From Dermacentor variabilis (lineage: Eukaryota; Arthropoda; Arachnida; Ixodida; Ixodidae): a stretch of DNA of 64,000 bases. Below are positions 44,901-56,195 of this stretch, in pieces; positions within the stretch are counted from its first letter, which is position 1; the number at the start of each line of letters is the position of its first letter. The notes beneath the pieces are model-generated. The model was not told the DNA's origin. It saw nothing but the letters and a program-made list of their open reading frames with translations, and made no database searches. A program made the translations under genes and the position numbers. Location: positions 225,851,265 through 225,915,264 of the forward strand of contig NC_134570.1 in NCBI RefSeq assembly GCF_050947875.1. Direction: 5' to 3'.

Positions 44901-46734
44901 CGCCCTCATAGGCATGGTGTCCCCACCTGCATATCTCTCATTCTTGCACCATGGTACGAACTGAACTTCAGTAAAACTCTTGTTCAAAACAAATTATTTC
45001 TGTAACTTATTGGAAATGCCACCCACCAGAGGAGCCGACTGCGCGGGGGCTCCGGGGCCGGAGCGCCCTTGAGAGGTTTCCAGCGATACTGAAGCGCGGT
45101 CACTCGGAGGATAGCAGAAGCGTAGGCAAGCTGTCGACGCGCCCTCAGTACTGCGAGGCATCGCCGTTCTCACATCTCTCATTCTTACACCGTGGTGCGA
45201 ACTGAATTTCAGTTAAACTCTTCTTCAAAACGAATTATTTCTGTAACGTATTGGAAATATCACCAACCATAGGCGCTGACTACGTGGGGGCTCCGGGGCC
45301 CGAGTCCTCTCCAGAGGTTCCGGCGATACCGCAGCGCCCTCACTCAGAGGTTGGAAGAAGCACACGCAGGCTGTCGACGCACCCTCAGTATGGCGAAGCG
45401 TCGTCGTTCGCCCATCTCCTTCTTACAGGGTGGTACGAACTGAATTTCAGTTAAACTGTTGTTCAAAACAAATTATTTCTGCAACTTATTGGAAATGCCA
45501 CCGACCATAGGCACCGACTACGCGGGGGCTCCGGGGTACGAGCTCCTTACAGAGTTTCCGGCGATACGGAAGCGCCGTCGCTCGGAGGATAGCAGAATGG
45601 CAGAAGCGCACGCAAGCTGTCGAGGCGCCCTCAGCCGGCATGGTGCCCCCACTCGCACATCTCTCATTCTTACACCCTGGTACGAACTGAATTTCAGTTA
45701 AACTCTTCTTCAAAACAAACTATTTCTGTAAGTTTAGGAAAATGCCACCGAACATAGGCGCCGACAAGGCGGGGTATCAGGGACCCGAACCCCCTCAGGA
45801 GCTTTTCGGCGATACCGAAGCACAGACAATCGGAGGATGGCAGAAGCGCACGCAAGCTGTCGAGGCGCCCTCAGTACGGCGAGGCGTCGCCATTCCCACA
45901 TATCTCAATCTTAACACCGTGGTATGAAGGAAATTTCAGTTAAACTCTTGCTCAAAACAAATTATTTCTGAACCTTTTGGAAAATGCCACCTACTATAGG
46001 CGCCGACTACTTGGGGGCTCCGGCGTACGAGGCCCCTCCAGAGGTTCCGCCGATACCGAAGCGCCTTCACTTGGAGGATGGTAGAAGCGCACGCAGGCTT
46101 CGACGCGCCCTTATTGGGGCAAGGTGCCGCCGTTCGCACATCTCACATTCTTACACCGTGGTGCGAAGTGAATTTCGTTTAAACTCTACTTAAAAACAAA
46201 TTATTTCTGTAACTTATTGGAAATGCCACCGACCATAGGCGCCGACTACGCCAGGGCTCCCGGGCACGAGCCCCTTCCACAGGTTCCGGAGATACCGAAG
46301 CGCCGTCATTCGGAGGTGGCAGAAGCGCACACAAGCTGTCGACGCCTCCCTCAGTACGGCGAGGCGTCACCGTTCGCACATCTCTCATTCTTACAACGTG
46401 GCGCAGACTGAATTTCAGTTAAATTCTACTTCAAAACAAAGTTTTGTGTAACTAATGGGAAATGCCACCGACCATTGGCGCCGACCACGCGGGGTCTCCG
46501 GGACACGAGGCCCCTCCAGAGGTTCCAGCGATATCGAAGCGCCGTCACTGGGAGGATGGCAGAAGCGCACGCAAGCTGTCGACACACCCTTATTACGGCC
46601 AGGTGCCGCCGTTCGCACATCTCTCATTCTTACACTGTTGTACGAACTGAATTTCAGGTAAACTCTTGTTCAAAACAAACTATTTCTGTAACTTCGGTAA
46701 AATGCCACCGACCATAGGCGCCGACTATGCGGGG
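38935..46734 (+). repeat. Satellite array, about 33 monomers of ~241 bp
   Basis: The landmark ATGCCACCGACCATAGGCG (or a close variant) recurs at about 38985, 39222, 39460, 39702, 39941, 40180 and so on to 46700, 33 times, average spacing 241 bp. Each monomer has an AT-rich part (TTCAGTTAAACTCTTGTTCA, AAACAAATTATTTCTGTAAC) and a GC-rich part (GACTACGCGGGGGCTCCGGG, GGATGGCAGAAGCGCACGCA). Monomer types recur in order (see findings), so the array has higher-order structure. 60-130-codon ORFs exist on both strands of almost every monomer, but 241 is not a multiple of three and both strands are open, so I do not call genes. Left edge is LINE remnant; right edge is a perfect hairpin. Confidence 0.95.
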
Positions 46735-46757
46735 GCATAGTCGGCGCCTATGGTCGG
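46708..46757. repeat. Perfect 23-bp stem hairpin at the array edge
   Basis: The last monomer runs into its own inverse: CCGACCATAGGCGCCGACTATGC (46708-46730, written here only as landmarks) pairs perfectly with 46735-46757 across a GGGG loop. Beyond it GGCGCCTATGG repeats once more before unrelated LINE sequence begins near 46770. Confidence 0.92.
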
Positions 46758-46774
46758 CGCCTATGGAACGGTAT

Positions 46775-48000
46775 TAAAACATGGATGTTGAAGATTTAGA
46801 GTGCACTTTAAAGAAATATGTAAAGCTGATGTATGATCTCTGCAGGTGGAATAGCCACTCATTCAATTCTACATATAAGCTTTCACTGGGGCTAGTTCTG
46901 AAGGCGCCTGTAGCCAGACGGATACCCAGGTGATGGACGGGATCCAGCATCTTTAGTGCGCTCGTGCGACAGTTTTATACTATGGCACCATAGTATATCC
47001 GTGATTTAATGAGGCTCTTGCAAATATTCATTATACACCTTCTGTCGCTACCCCATGTTGTGTGAGAGAGTATTTTCAGTAAGTTCACGGTTTTTAGACA
47101 TATCGCCTTGAGATATTTCATGTGTGGTGTAAAAGTACCCTTAGAATCAAGTATTATGCCTAATAATTTGTGCTCTTTGTTGACACGTATTTGTTATCCG
47201 CACAGTTCCATGCATTGGTCTGGAACCAGGCCTCTCTTTCTTTTATAGAGAACACAAGAACTTTTGTAGGGGTTGACTTTAAACCAATTTTCGTCTGCCC
47301 ACTTGTTCTTGTTCAAGCCCTGCTGTACTTGTCTCTCACACACTGCAAGGTTATAGGATTTGCAAACTGTTTGTATGTCGTCTACATAGACGGAATAAAA
47401 TATAGCTGGCGGTAATGAAGCGCGGAGTGTGTTCATCTCAACTATATAGATTGCTGCTGAGCACACCTCCCCCTGGGGTACTCCCGTTTCCTGTATAAAT
47501 GGACGTGAGAGTACATTCCCAATTTTTACGCGGAAGGAACGATTGGATAGATAGCTTTCTATCAGGTTCAGCATATTGCCACGGATGCCCATTACCGACA
47601 AGTCTCGTAAGATCCCGTAACGCCACGTTGTGTCGTATGCCTTATCCATATAGAGGAATATCGATAAGAAAAACTGTTTCTGCAGAAACGCATCATGAAT
47701 ATTTCCCTCCATGCGCACGAGATGATCAGCTGTGGACCGACCCTCTCTGAAGCCACACTGATAGCGATCAAGTATTTTGTTCATTTCAAGTATAGGTATG
47801 AGTCGCCGGTTAATAATTTTCTCAAACAGCTTACAAAGGCAATTCGTGAGAACTATAGGGCGGTAGCTTGCCGCTGACGAAGCATCTTTACATTGCTCCG
47901 AAGCGGGACCACAATCGCTTCTTTCCACAAAAAAATGCTACTGAAAGGTCGCGGAATGCAGCATACTAAAACCCTGCCAAGAACGAAGATACTGCACCAG
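46775..48000 (-). mobile_element. LINE fragment with RT (YVDD), 5'-truncated
   Basis: The minus-strand frame 47928-47194 gives the RT: SYRPIVLTNCLCKLFEKIIN, YQCGFREGRSTADHLVRME, IESYLSNRSFRVKIGNVLS, TGVPQGEVCSAAIYIVEMN and YSVYVDDIQTV (motif C). In motif A, LYMDKAYDTTWR has Tyr where the catalytic Asp is expected (TAT for GAT). After a stop at 47194 the thumb continues in another frame with KLLGIILDSKGTFTPHMKYL and GSDRRCIMNICKSLIKSRIY. The clade is I/R1- or Jockey-like. No 3' terminus is visible because the fragment meets the satellite edge. Confidence 0.75.
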
Positions 48001-48111
48001 GAGAGCAGGCAGGGCCTCTACTACGGCCCCTACTAATCTCCCGAGAAAATTAAGGTTTTTTTTTTAAAGTAGAGTGCCGTAAGAGACATGAAAGTTTAAT
48101 CCGGCATTAAT

Positions 48112-48442
48112 GACTCAGCACCAGCGCCGCAGGCGCGAGAAAGTCTGTCCGGCGTACCATACAGACACACCGATCACTAAATGTGGCGTTCATGCCCACT
48201 GTCTCACCGCACGGGCAGCCAGCGTCCGAACTTAAACTCGACCCCACTTCGCTATGCCGGCATGTCTAGCAAACAAACGCATACAACACGTACTAGTAAA
48301 CCTCCTCCGTAGTTCCCATAGGTAGAGTCATATATTCAAGTGGAAAAAAACCCCACATTTTCTCTCTCGCGCCCGCTCTTGTCGCGCCTGCGCACAAATG
48401 GCTGGTGATCCCTCAAATGAACGTCTCGTTGCTGACGGTACT
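48112..48442 (+). repeat. Dispersed ~0.33 kb repeat, copy 3
   Basis: Collinear with 6955-7285: AGCGCCGCAGGCGCGAGAAAG, CAGCCAGCGTCCGAACTTAA, ATGCCGGCATG, AACCTCCTCC, CTCGCGCCCGCT and CCCTCAAATGAACGTCTCG at the same spacing. This copy stands alone, showing that the unit is independently dispersed. Confidence 0.72.
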
Positions 48443-49706
48443 CCTTCCGTACCATTATCAAGGTTATGCGCTGACGCTTAGGGCTTGCGACAGGTAATGC
48501 AGCTGCTTTCAATCAGCTTGTTTGAGGGGGCTGCTTTATGATGCTGTAGGGAGCGCAGTCACGGGGCAATTTTCATATTTCGTGAGGTTTGCTTACCAGT
48601 CGGAAAAAATTTCACGCAATTAGTACGTCGCCGAAGACACACCAGTGAGATGTCATTTTGGGGTGCCTGCAATTGCTTCATTGACACTTTGATAATTAGG
48701 ACAGTGCTTCTCAAAGTAGATAAATAATTGCCACTGTCGAATGAAATTTCAGGAACGAAAGAAAGACTGACGGATGCTCCACCCTACTCGAAACAATATG
48801 CACTAGCTTTTCTTCGAGTAACGCAACTGGCTCTTTCTTTAGGTCTTGGTGCATGAAAGTTGGGACACCCTATATAATTCACTCAGTAACCGAAATGAGG
48901 CCAAGCCGCATTCACTCGTAATCAGAACCAACAGCAGTCATGCGCAGGAGCGCTTATACTCGAACTCACAGAAAAAGGAAAAAAAAGAAAGAGGCTGCAG
49001 TTTCGCCGGAAAAACGAAGCAGTATTACTGATAGCGAAGTATGCGACGATTACACTAAAGTAGATTACACCTCCAGTGGCGTAGCCAGAAGTTTCGCTCG
49101 GGGGCTGCTCACTTGGCCGCTCGGCCTCCTTCTCATAGAAATTGCCGAGGGATCAAATACATTAAACATTAGTAATAACTGCGTTGTCATTGCCAAATAT
49201 GCTGCAGATGAATTCCTGAAAGCTACGCACTGTCTAGACAAGTCAAATATGTATTTTTTTTCGTGAAAGAATATACACGTATGACTAAAAAATTGCGCCC
49301 AAATTAACTGATACCAATGCTTCCGTGATTTCTGTATGTGCAATAAGTAAAGCAAGTATCACACAAGCTTTAGAACTACATCAGTTTGAAACCAGCAAAT
49401 CAGTGCATGTCGCTGATATGAAAAATGTAAAGGTCATGAAATGAATAGGTTTAGGACAAATATTGTAATAAAAATTTGTTAGCTTCCTTGCCTTTCTCTG
49501 ATTTGCATCTCTCTCTCTGTCATTGAATAACCTTGTTTACATTTTGGTACATATGCAATGACCAGGCGAAAAATCTCAATAACGCTGTCTTTTGTTCCAA
49601 CATATTGCGCAGGAGCTGCTGCCACCGCTCGTGTATTGTGAGTAATTACTTCGAAATTACAATCGCAACAGACAAGACATTTAAAAAGCAGGAGTTCTGC
49701 AAAATA
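48443..49706. other. Unassigned; possible terminal motif at 49074
   Basis: No gene. CCAGTGGCGTAGCCAGAA at 49074-49091 resembles the terminal motif of a common arthropod DNA transposon/MITE group (hAT-like CAGTGGCGTAGC ends), followed by CTCGGGGGCTGCTC. I see no matching inverted end, so this is tentative. An (A)G-rich run and (CTCTCT)n near 49510 are the only other features. Confidence 0.35.
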
Positions 49707-49708
49707 TA

Positions 49709-49736
49709 CGAGGGCTAGTCAAGTGAAAGGGAGCCA
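49709..49736 (+). repeat. mariner terminal inverted repeat, left
   Basis: 28-bp end with TA immediately outside. It matches 62062-62089 in inverted orientation with about four or five mismatches. Only 12 bp separate it from the Gypsy insertion. Confidence 0.87.
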
Positions 49737-49748
49737 ATGCGAATATAT

Positions 49749-49908
49749 TGTTACGGAGGAAGACGCAGACGAAAAGCTATGGACAAGTATATTTACAAGA
49801 AAATACGCTGCGCTTGGCCAAGAGGCAACAGCAGGCGCTAGCTTCAAATCGTCGTCGTCGTCTTCTTACTGCTCTCCTCTTCGTCATTGTAAATACTATC
49901 CCGTAGCA
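49749..49908 (-). repeat. 3' LTR of the Gypsy element
   Basis: 160 bp, reading TGCTACGGGATAGTATTTAC...CTTCCTCCGTAACA on the minus strand. It differs from the 5' LTR at roughly ten positions. The last codons of pol (to 49844) overlap it. Confidence 0.9.
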
Positions 49909-52900
49909 CTACCCCGGCGGCAAAAGCGCTGTCCCGGAGCAACTGAAGGCCGGAGTCTGAAGCAGTGTAGTAGGTCTTGAGCCTACTGACGTGCACGACA
50001 TCAGTAGATGCCAGAGTAGATGACGAGGTTGAGCTCACAGGAGCAATTTCGTACGTCACAGGCGTCACCTGGCGCAGCACACGGTAGGGCCCTGTGTATC
50101 GCAAAAGGAGCTTTTCGGAAAGTCCGACGGGACGAGAAGGCGACCACAGGAGCACGAATGCACCAGGCGAAAACTGTACGTCACGGTGGCGGGCGTTGTA
50201 CTGACGCTGCTGCGTGGTTTGCGAGTCCGTCAGTCGAGCACGGGCAAGCTGGCGTGCATGGTTGGCGAGGGCGATTGCGTCGCGCGCATACTCAGTTGAG
50301 ATCGCAGCAGGAGGAAGTACCGTGTCAAGGGGCAAGGTCAGTTTGCGACCGTACAGTAGATAAAATGGAGAAAATCCGGCGGTGTCGTGCCGGGAAGAAT
50401 TCTAAGCAAATGTGACGTAAGGAAGGGCAACGTCTCAGTCGTGGTGGTCCTTCGAAACGTACTTGGACAGCATGTCGGTAAGAGTACGGTTTAACCACTC
50501 TGTCAGGCCATTGGTTTGAGGATGGTATGAGGCTGTCAGCTTGTGTTGAATAGAGCAGGAACGCACAATGTCGGCGATAACTTTCGAGAGGAAGTTACGA
50601 CCACGGTCAGTGAGCAGCTGTCGCGGGGCGCCATGCACTAAGATAACGTCACGCAAGAGAAAGTCCGCGACGTCAGTTGCGCAACTGGTAGGGAGAGCTC
50701 GCGTGATAGCGTATCGGATGGCGTAATCAGTTGCGATGGCTACCCATTTGTTCCCAGAGGATGACGTGGGAAAGGGACCGAGGGTGGTCTAATCCAACAC
50801 GAAAGAATGGTTCCACAGGGACGGTGATCGGCTGTAAATAACTGGAAGGTAGCACCTGAGGGGTCTTCCGACGCTGGCAGGGATCACAGGCAGCAACATA
50901 GCGTCGGACGAAGCGAGCGAGACCAGGCTAATAGAAGCGGCGGCGGACGCGGTCGTACGTGCGGGTTACCCCAAGATGTCCTGCAGTGGGTGCATCATGC
51001 ATCTCAAAGAGCACAGTGTGTCGTAGATGTTTTCGCACGACAAGAAGAAGATCAGGGCCATCAGGGAGGAAGTTCCTTCGGTACAGAATGCCGCCCTGGA
51101 GGACATATCGGCGAACGGATGCGTCGGTAGGTGTCGAGCGCAGACGCTCGATGAGTACTCGCAGCGATAGGTCTCGGTACTGCTCATCGGCGATGTTAGC
51201 GAAGGCAGACACAGAGAAAATGCCGTCGGCGGTACTACTGTCGGCGTCGTCAGGCTCGTCTACCGGGTAGCGAGACAGGCAGTCAGCGTCCTTGTGTAGT
51301 CGGCCAGATTTGTAGGTGACAGAGAACGAATATTCTTGGATGCGTAAGGCCCAGCGACCAAGCCTTCCTGTAGGGTCTTTCAATGAGCATAACCAGGAAA
51401 GCGCGTGATGGTCTGTGACAACGGGAAAGGGTCGGCCATATAAGTATGGGCGGAACTTCGCAACCGCCCAAACTAGAGCCAGACACTCACGCTCAGTGAT
51501 GGAATAGTTGCGCTCCGCGGGCGAGAGGAGCCTGCTGGCGTAAGTGATAACACGGTCGTGGCCACGCTGGCGTTGTGCCAGTACTGCGCCAATTCCGTGA
51601 CCGCTGGCATGAACACGGACTTCGGTAGGCGCAGAAGGATCGAAATGGGCCAGAACGGGAGGCGTTGAGAGAAGGTCGATTAGAAGCGAGAATGCAGAGG
51701 CCTCGTTATCGCCCCACTGGAATTGGGCGTCTTCAAAAGCTCGGTTAGTGGTCGTGCTATGGCCGCGAAATTTTGCACGAAACGGCGGAAGTACGAACAA
51801 AGGCCGATGTAGCAGCGCACGTCCTTGCCACACTTTGGAACAGGGAAGTGCGTAACAGCATGGATCTTGCCTGGGTCCGGTTCCACTCCGTTCGCGTCAA
51901 CGAGATGTCCAAGGACGGTAATCTGGCGACGGCCGAATTGGCACTTCGATGCGTTGAGTTGCAGACCAATTCGCCGAAAAACGTCCAGGACTGCTGAGAG
52001 GCGCTCGAGGTGCGTAGCGAATGTTGGGGAGAATACTATAACGTCATCCAAGTAGCACAGGCACGTGGACCATTCGAAACCGTGAAGAAGGGAGTCCATC
52101 ATTCGTTCAAAAGTGGCAGGAGCGTTACATAGACCGAACAGCATCACTTTGAATTGATAAAGACCGTCGGGTGTTACAAAGGCAGTCTTCTCGCGGTCGA
52201 GATCGTCCACGGCAATCTGCCAATAGCCGGAGCGAAGGTCAATAGAGGAGAAATAGCGAGCACCGTGGAGGCAGTCAAGGGCGTCATCAATCCGAGGTAG
52301 GGGATACACGTCCTTTTTGGTAACCTTGTTAAGGTGCCGATAATCCACGCAAAAGCGCCATGAGTCATCCTTCTTTTTTACCAGCACAACATGTGACGCC
52401 CATGGACTACTTGACGGTTCAATAATATTCTTGGCAAGCATTTTGCGAACTTCGGTGGGAATAACTTGACGCTCAGCGGGTGATAGTCGATACGGGCGGC
52501 GATGAATAGGAGGGGCATCGCAGGTATTAATGCGATGTTTGACAGCTGTTGTTTGGGCCAAAGGACGATCGCTCAAGTAAAAAATATCTTGGTAGGAAGT
52601 AAGCACGCGGTAGAGCGCACGAGCGTACTCGGAGGGCATGTCGGGCGCAATCATTTTCGGTAAGTTGGCGATGGTACAAGTTGCCGACTGCGACGGTAGA
52701 GGAGGATCGGCTGAATGGTCGTGTACTGAAGTTGATGCTACAGAGTGATCCTCGAATGAGCAAAGTTGGGCCACAGACATCCGGCGTGGCAGCACTTGTG
52801 TCGTCAAGCCAAAGTTGACCACTGGCAGGCAGACGCAATTCGCCGTAATAGATAAAACAGCATGAGGTACTGTGATCCCGTGTGTAAGGAGGACGTCTTG

Positions 52901-53416
52901 CATAGGAGCCGCGATGTAGTGACCGTCGGGGACTGGTGGGGATGACACGAAGTCAACGTAAGTCAGTGCCGAAGGTGGCAAGCGAACGAAGTCGACGGAA
53001 CTGAGGCGACTGGGGTGTGGTTCAGCGGGATCTAGAACAGGCAGGTCAAGGCGGAGAGTACTGGCGGAGCAATCGATGAGAGCAGAATGTGCGGAGAGGA
53101 AGTCTAAGCCGAGGATGGTGCCGTGGGGACAGTGAGCGATGACTGTAAATAGCACGGTTGTTGAGCGATCGGCGAAGGAGACGCGGGCGGTACACATACC
53201 AATTACGGGGGCTGTTCCGCCATCGGTGACACGGACAACAGGCCTCGTGGCAGGCGTGATAATTTTCTTGAGCCGGTTACGAAGGTCAGCGCTCATTACG
53301 GACAAATGCGCCCCAGTGTCTATGAGTGCAGACACAGAAACACTGTCGACTTGCACGTCAAGAAGGTTCAGGTGAGTGGGTAACGTCAGTAGAGGATTTG
53401 GCGGCGTAGGGAGCAA
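49844..53416 (-). pseudogene. Gypsy pol: protease, RT, RNase H, integrase (broken)
   Basis: The first frame (53416-51680) has the protease with LIDTGAHLSVMS and ILGLDFLSAHSA, then RT with SPWASHVVLVKKKDDSWRFC, DLRSGYWQIAV and CYLDDVIVFS, all intact. A frameshift near 51738 leads to RNase H (FQWGDNEASAF; EVRVHASGHGIGAVL; ITERECLALVWA; VVTDHHALSWL), where the first catalytic Asp is His. The integrase zinc finger (TAGHLGVTRTYDRV) is cut by a stop in a Trp position at 50928. The integrase core survives in another frame (50656-50435: LLTDRGRNF and SYHPQTNGLTEWLNRTL), and the C-terminal GPY module (LLRYTGPYRVLRQVTP) at 50335-49844. The frame between protease and gag is separate, so a frameshift was probably used for expression. 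Confidence 0.9.
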
Positions 53417-53423
53417 TGCATCG

Positions 53424-54634
53424 TCACCTCGAGGCGCTGCATCGTCTAGTTTTCCGGCTGGGAGCGGCGTCCGAAGGGAGTCGGCGAATAGGAGCGATGG
53501 GGCTGGGGAGAGCGAGATTGTCGTCGTTGGGGCGAAGGCGAACGAGAATAGGAACGGTTCGGTGCAGGCGAATCAGCGGCGGCGTTATCGGAGCGTGCGG
53601 CATAGGGACGAGAAGGGCCAACTGGGGGGCGAGAGTAGGCAGTATAAGTAGGCCGGGTCGGGGAGCTCCAGCAACTGCGACAGTGCCGAGAAATGTGCCC
53701 GATTCGATGGCAGTGGAAACAAATGGGCTTGTCGTCAGCATCGCGCCATTGAGATGGGTTGCGGAAACGTGGTGGGTAAGAAGATGCGGCACGGGGCGGA
53801 ATCGAAGAAGCCGGGTGGGTATCAGGACGATGGGCCGAGCAGATGGTGTGACGACCCATGTTTTCGAACTCTTGGCGAACAACTGCTTGGATCAATGAGA
53901 CCGTGACTGCAGATGTGTTGGTGGGACTGGAGTCAAAGGCAGCCGGTAGGCGACCTCGATCTCGCGCCGGACGATCCTGGTAACATCGGCAGTGTTGTTG
54001 GGACGAGGAGTGTCGGCACAGGAAGATGTCGCTGGGGTGTTGAGCAGACGGGCCAACTGCTGGTCAATACGTCGGTGCTTAGCGAGTTCCAGGCGGCGGC
54101 ACTCTTTTATAACAGCATCCACCGTCGCTACGTTGTTGCAAACGAGCAAGTTGAAGGGGTCATCGGCAATGCCTTTGAGGATGTTGGCAACCTTGTCGGA
54201 CTCAGTCATGTGGGTGTGAACTTTGCGCACAGAGCCAAGACGTCCTGAATGTACGTGACATAGGGCTCTGTTGACGTCTGCACACGGCCGGAAAGCGCCT
54301 TCTGCACTGCAAGTTGGTGACCGTAGGGGTTGCCGAACAAGTCTCGAAGCTGTGTCTTAAGTGAATCCGAACTGGTGAGCTCATCTTCGTGCGTGCGATA
54401 CCAAAGTCTAGGTGTGCCACCGAGGTAAAAGACTACGTTGGCGAGCATAACAGTAGGGTCCCACCGGTTATTGCGGCTGACGTGTTCATACAGGCTGATC
54501 CAGTCATCGACGTCTTCCCCATCTTTGCCCGAGAATACGCCAGGATCACGGGGAGCGGGGAGAGTGATGTAGATTGTCGAGGTGGCAGCGGGTGTCGGAG
54601 CCGGCGGAGTCGGGTTGTCGTCGCCGGGAGCCAT
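53424..54634 (-). pseudogene. Gypsy gag, copy 2 (next to pol)
   Basis: The start Met at 54634 follows the primer site and a short leader. Three frames: 54634-54206 (MAPGDDNPTPPAPTP; FSGKDGEDVDDWISLYEHVS; typical retrotransposon gag capsid), 54230-53892 (TESDKVANILKGIADDPFNL) and 53895-53446 (nucleocapsid with CFHCHRIGHISRHC, an intact C-x2-C-x4-H-x4-C knuckle, then an Arg/Ser/Pro-rich tail). Two indels, near 54215 and 53935, separate them. The same two lesions are in copy 1. Confidence 0.88.
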
Positions 54635-54708
54635 TTAGGAAGGCTCGACGTACGGACCACTGCAACGCTCCGTAACGAGGTACAGGGAACGTCCACCTCC
54701 ACCAGATA

Positions 54709-54841
54709 TGTTACGGAGGAAGACGCAGACGACAAGCTATGTACAAGTATATTTACAAGAAAATACGCTGCGCTTGGCCAAGAGGCAACAGCCCGCGCTA
54801 GCTTCAAATAGTCTTCGTCGTCTTCTTACTGCTCGGCTTTT
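54709..54841 (-). repeat. Internal truncated LTR
   Basis: Matches 56196-56328 of the 5' LTR and lacks the last ~27 bp (the 5' end on the element strand, including its TG). It is the product of the internal tandem duplication. Confidence 0.9.
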
Positions 54842-54910
54842 TTGTCAATTAGGTTCAGGTGAGTGGGTAACGTCAGTAGAGGATTTGGCGGCGTAGGGAG
54901 CAATGCATCG

Positions 54911-56121
54911 TCACCTCGAGGCGCTGCATCGTCTAGTTTTCCGGCTGGGAGCGGCGTCCGAAGGGAGTCGGCGAATAGGAGCGATGGGGCTGGGGAGAGC
55001 GAGATTGTCGTCGTTGGGGCGAAGGTGAACGAGAATAGGAACGGTTCGGTGCAGGCGAATCAGCGGCGGCGTTATCGGAGCGTGCGGCATAGGGACGAGA
55101 AGGGCCAACTGGGGGGCGAGAGTAGGCAGTATAAGTAGGCCGGGTCGGGGAGCTCCAGCGACTGCGACAGTGCCGAGAAATGTGCCCGATTCGATGGCAG
55201 TGGAAACAAATGGGCTTGTCGTCAGCATCGCGCCATTGAGATGGGTTGCGGAAACGTGGTGGGTAAGAAGATGCGGCACGGGGCGGAATCGAAGAAGCCG
55301 GGTGGGTATCAGGACGATGGGCCGAGCAGATGGTGTGACGACCCATGTTTTCGAACTCTTGGCGAACAACTGCTTGGATCAATGAGACCGTGACTGCAGA
55401 TGTGTTGGTGGGACTGGAGTCAAAGGCAGCCGGTAGGCGACCTCGATCTCGCGCCGGACGATCCTGGTAACATCGGCAGTGTTGTTGGGACGAGGACTGT
55501 CGGCACAGGAAGATGTCGCTGGGGTGTTGAGCAGACGGGCCAACTGCTGGTCAATACGTCGGTGCTTATCGAGTTCCAGGCGGCGGCACTCTTTTATAAC
55601 AGCATCCACCGTCGCTACGTTGTTGCAAACGAGCAAGTTGAAGGGGTCATCGGCAATGCCTTTGAGGATGTTGGCAACCTTGTCGGACTCAGTCATGTGG
55701 GTGTGAACTTTGCGCACAGAGCCAAGACGTCCTGAATGTACGTGACATAGGGCTCTGTTGACGTCTGCACACGGACGGAAAGCGCCTTCTGCACGGCAAG
55801 TTGGTGACCGTAGGGGTTGCCGAACAAGTCTCGAAGCTGTGTCTTAAGTGAATCCGAACTGGTGAGCTCATCTTCGTGCGTGCGATACCAAAGTCTAGGT
55901 GTGCCACCGAGGTAAAAGACTACGTTGGCGAGCATAACAGTAGGGTCCCACCGGTTATTGCGGCTGACGTGTTCATACAGGCTGATCCAGTCATCGACGT
56001 CTTCCCCATCTTTGCCCGAGAATACGCCAGGATCACGGGGAGCGGGGAGAGTGATGTAGATTGTCGAGGTGGCAGCGGGTGTCGGAGCCGGCGGAGTCGG
56101 GTTGTCGTCGCCGGGAGCCAT
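54911..56121 (-). pseudogene. Gypsy gag, copy 1 (next to the 5' LTR)
   Basis: Same three-frame gag as copy 2 with start Met at 56121, capsid 56121-55693, second frame 55717-55379 and CCHC nucleocapsid 55382-54933. It carries the identical two frameshifts, so these predate the duplication. The reading frame runs out into the truncated internal LTR instead of pol, so this copy has no protease or RT behind it. Confidence 0.88.
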
Positions 56122-56195
56122 TTAGGAAGGCTCGACGTACGGACCACTGCAACGCTCCGTAACGAGGTACAGGGAACGTCCACCTCCACCAGATA

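Noticed and set aside
38986..46717. Dozens of 60-145-codon ORFs with shared MPPTIGADYAG- or MRDVRTAAP-like starts on both strands of the satellite
   Set aside because: They recur with the ~241-bp period, exist on both strands at once, and the period is not a multiple of three; they are by-products of the GC-rich monomer.
38935..46734. Regularly spaced repeats as a CRISPR array
   Set aside because: The repeats are ~241 bp with no unique spacers, in a eukaryotic context; this is a satellite.
53424..53882. Second minus-strand frame in gag (MFAKSSKTWVVTPSAR) as an accessory protein
   Set aside because: It overlaps the CCHC nucleocapsid frame and only mirrors its Arg/Pro-rich composition.
54389..54811. 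Plus-strand 140-codon ORFs opposite gag, present in both duplicates
   Set aside because: Antisense shadows of the capsid coding strand and LTR; identical in both copies only because the copies are duplicates.
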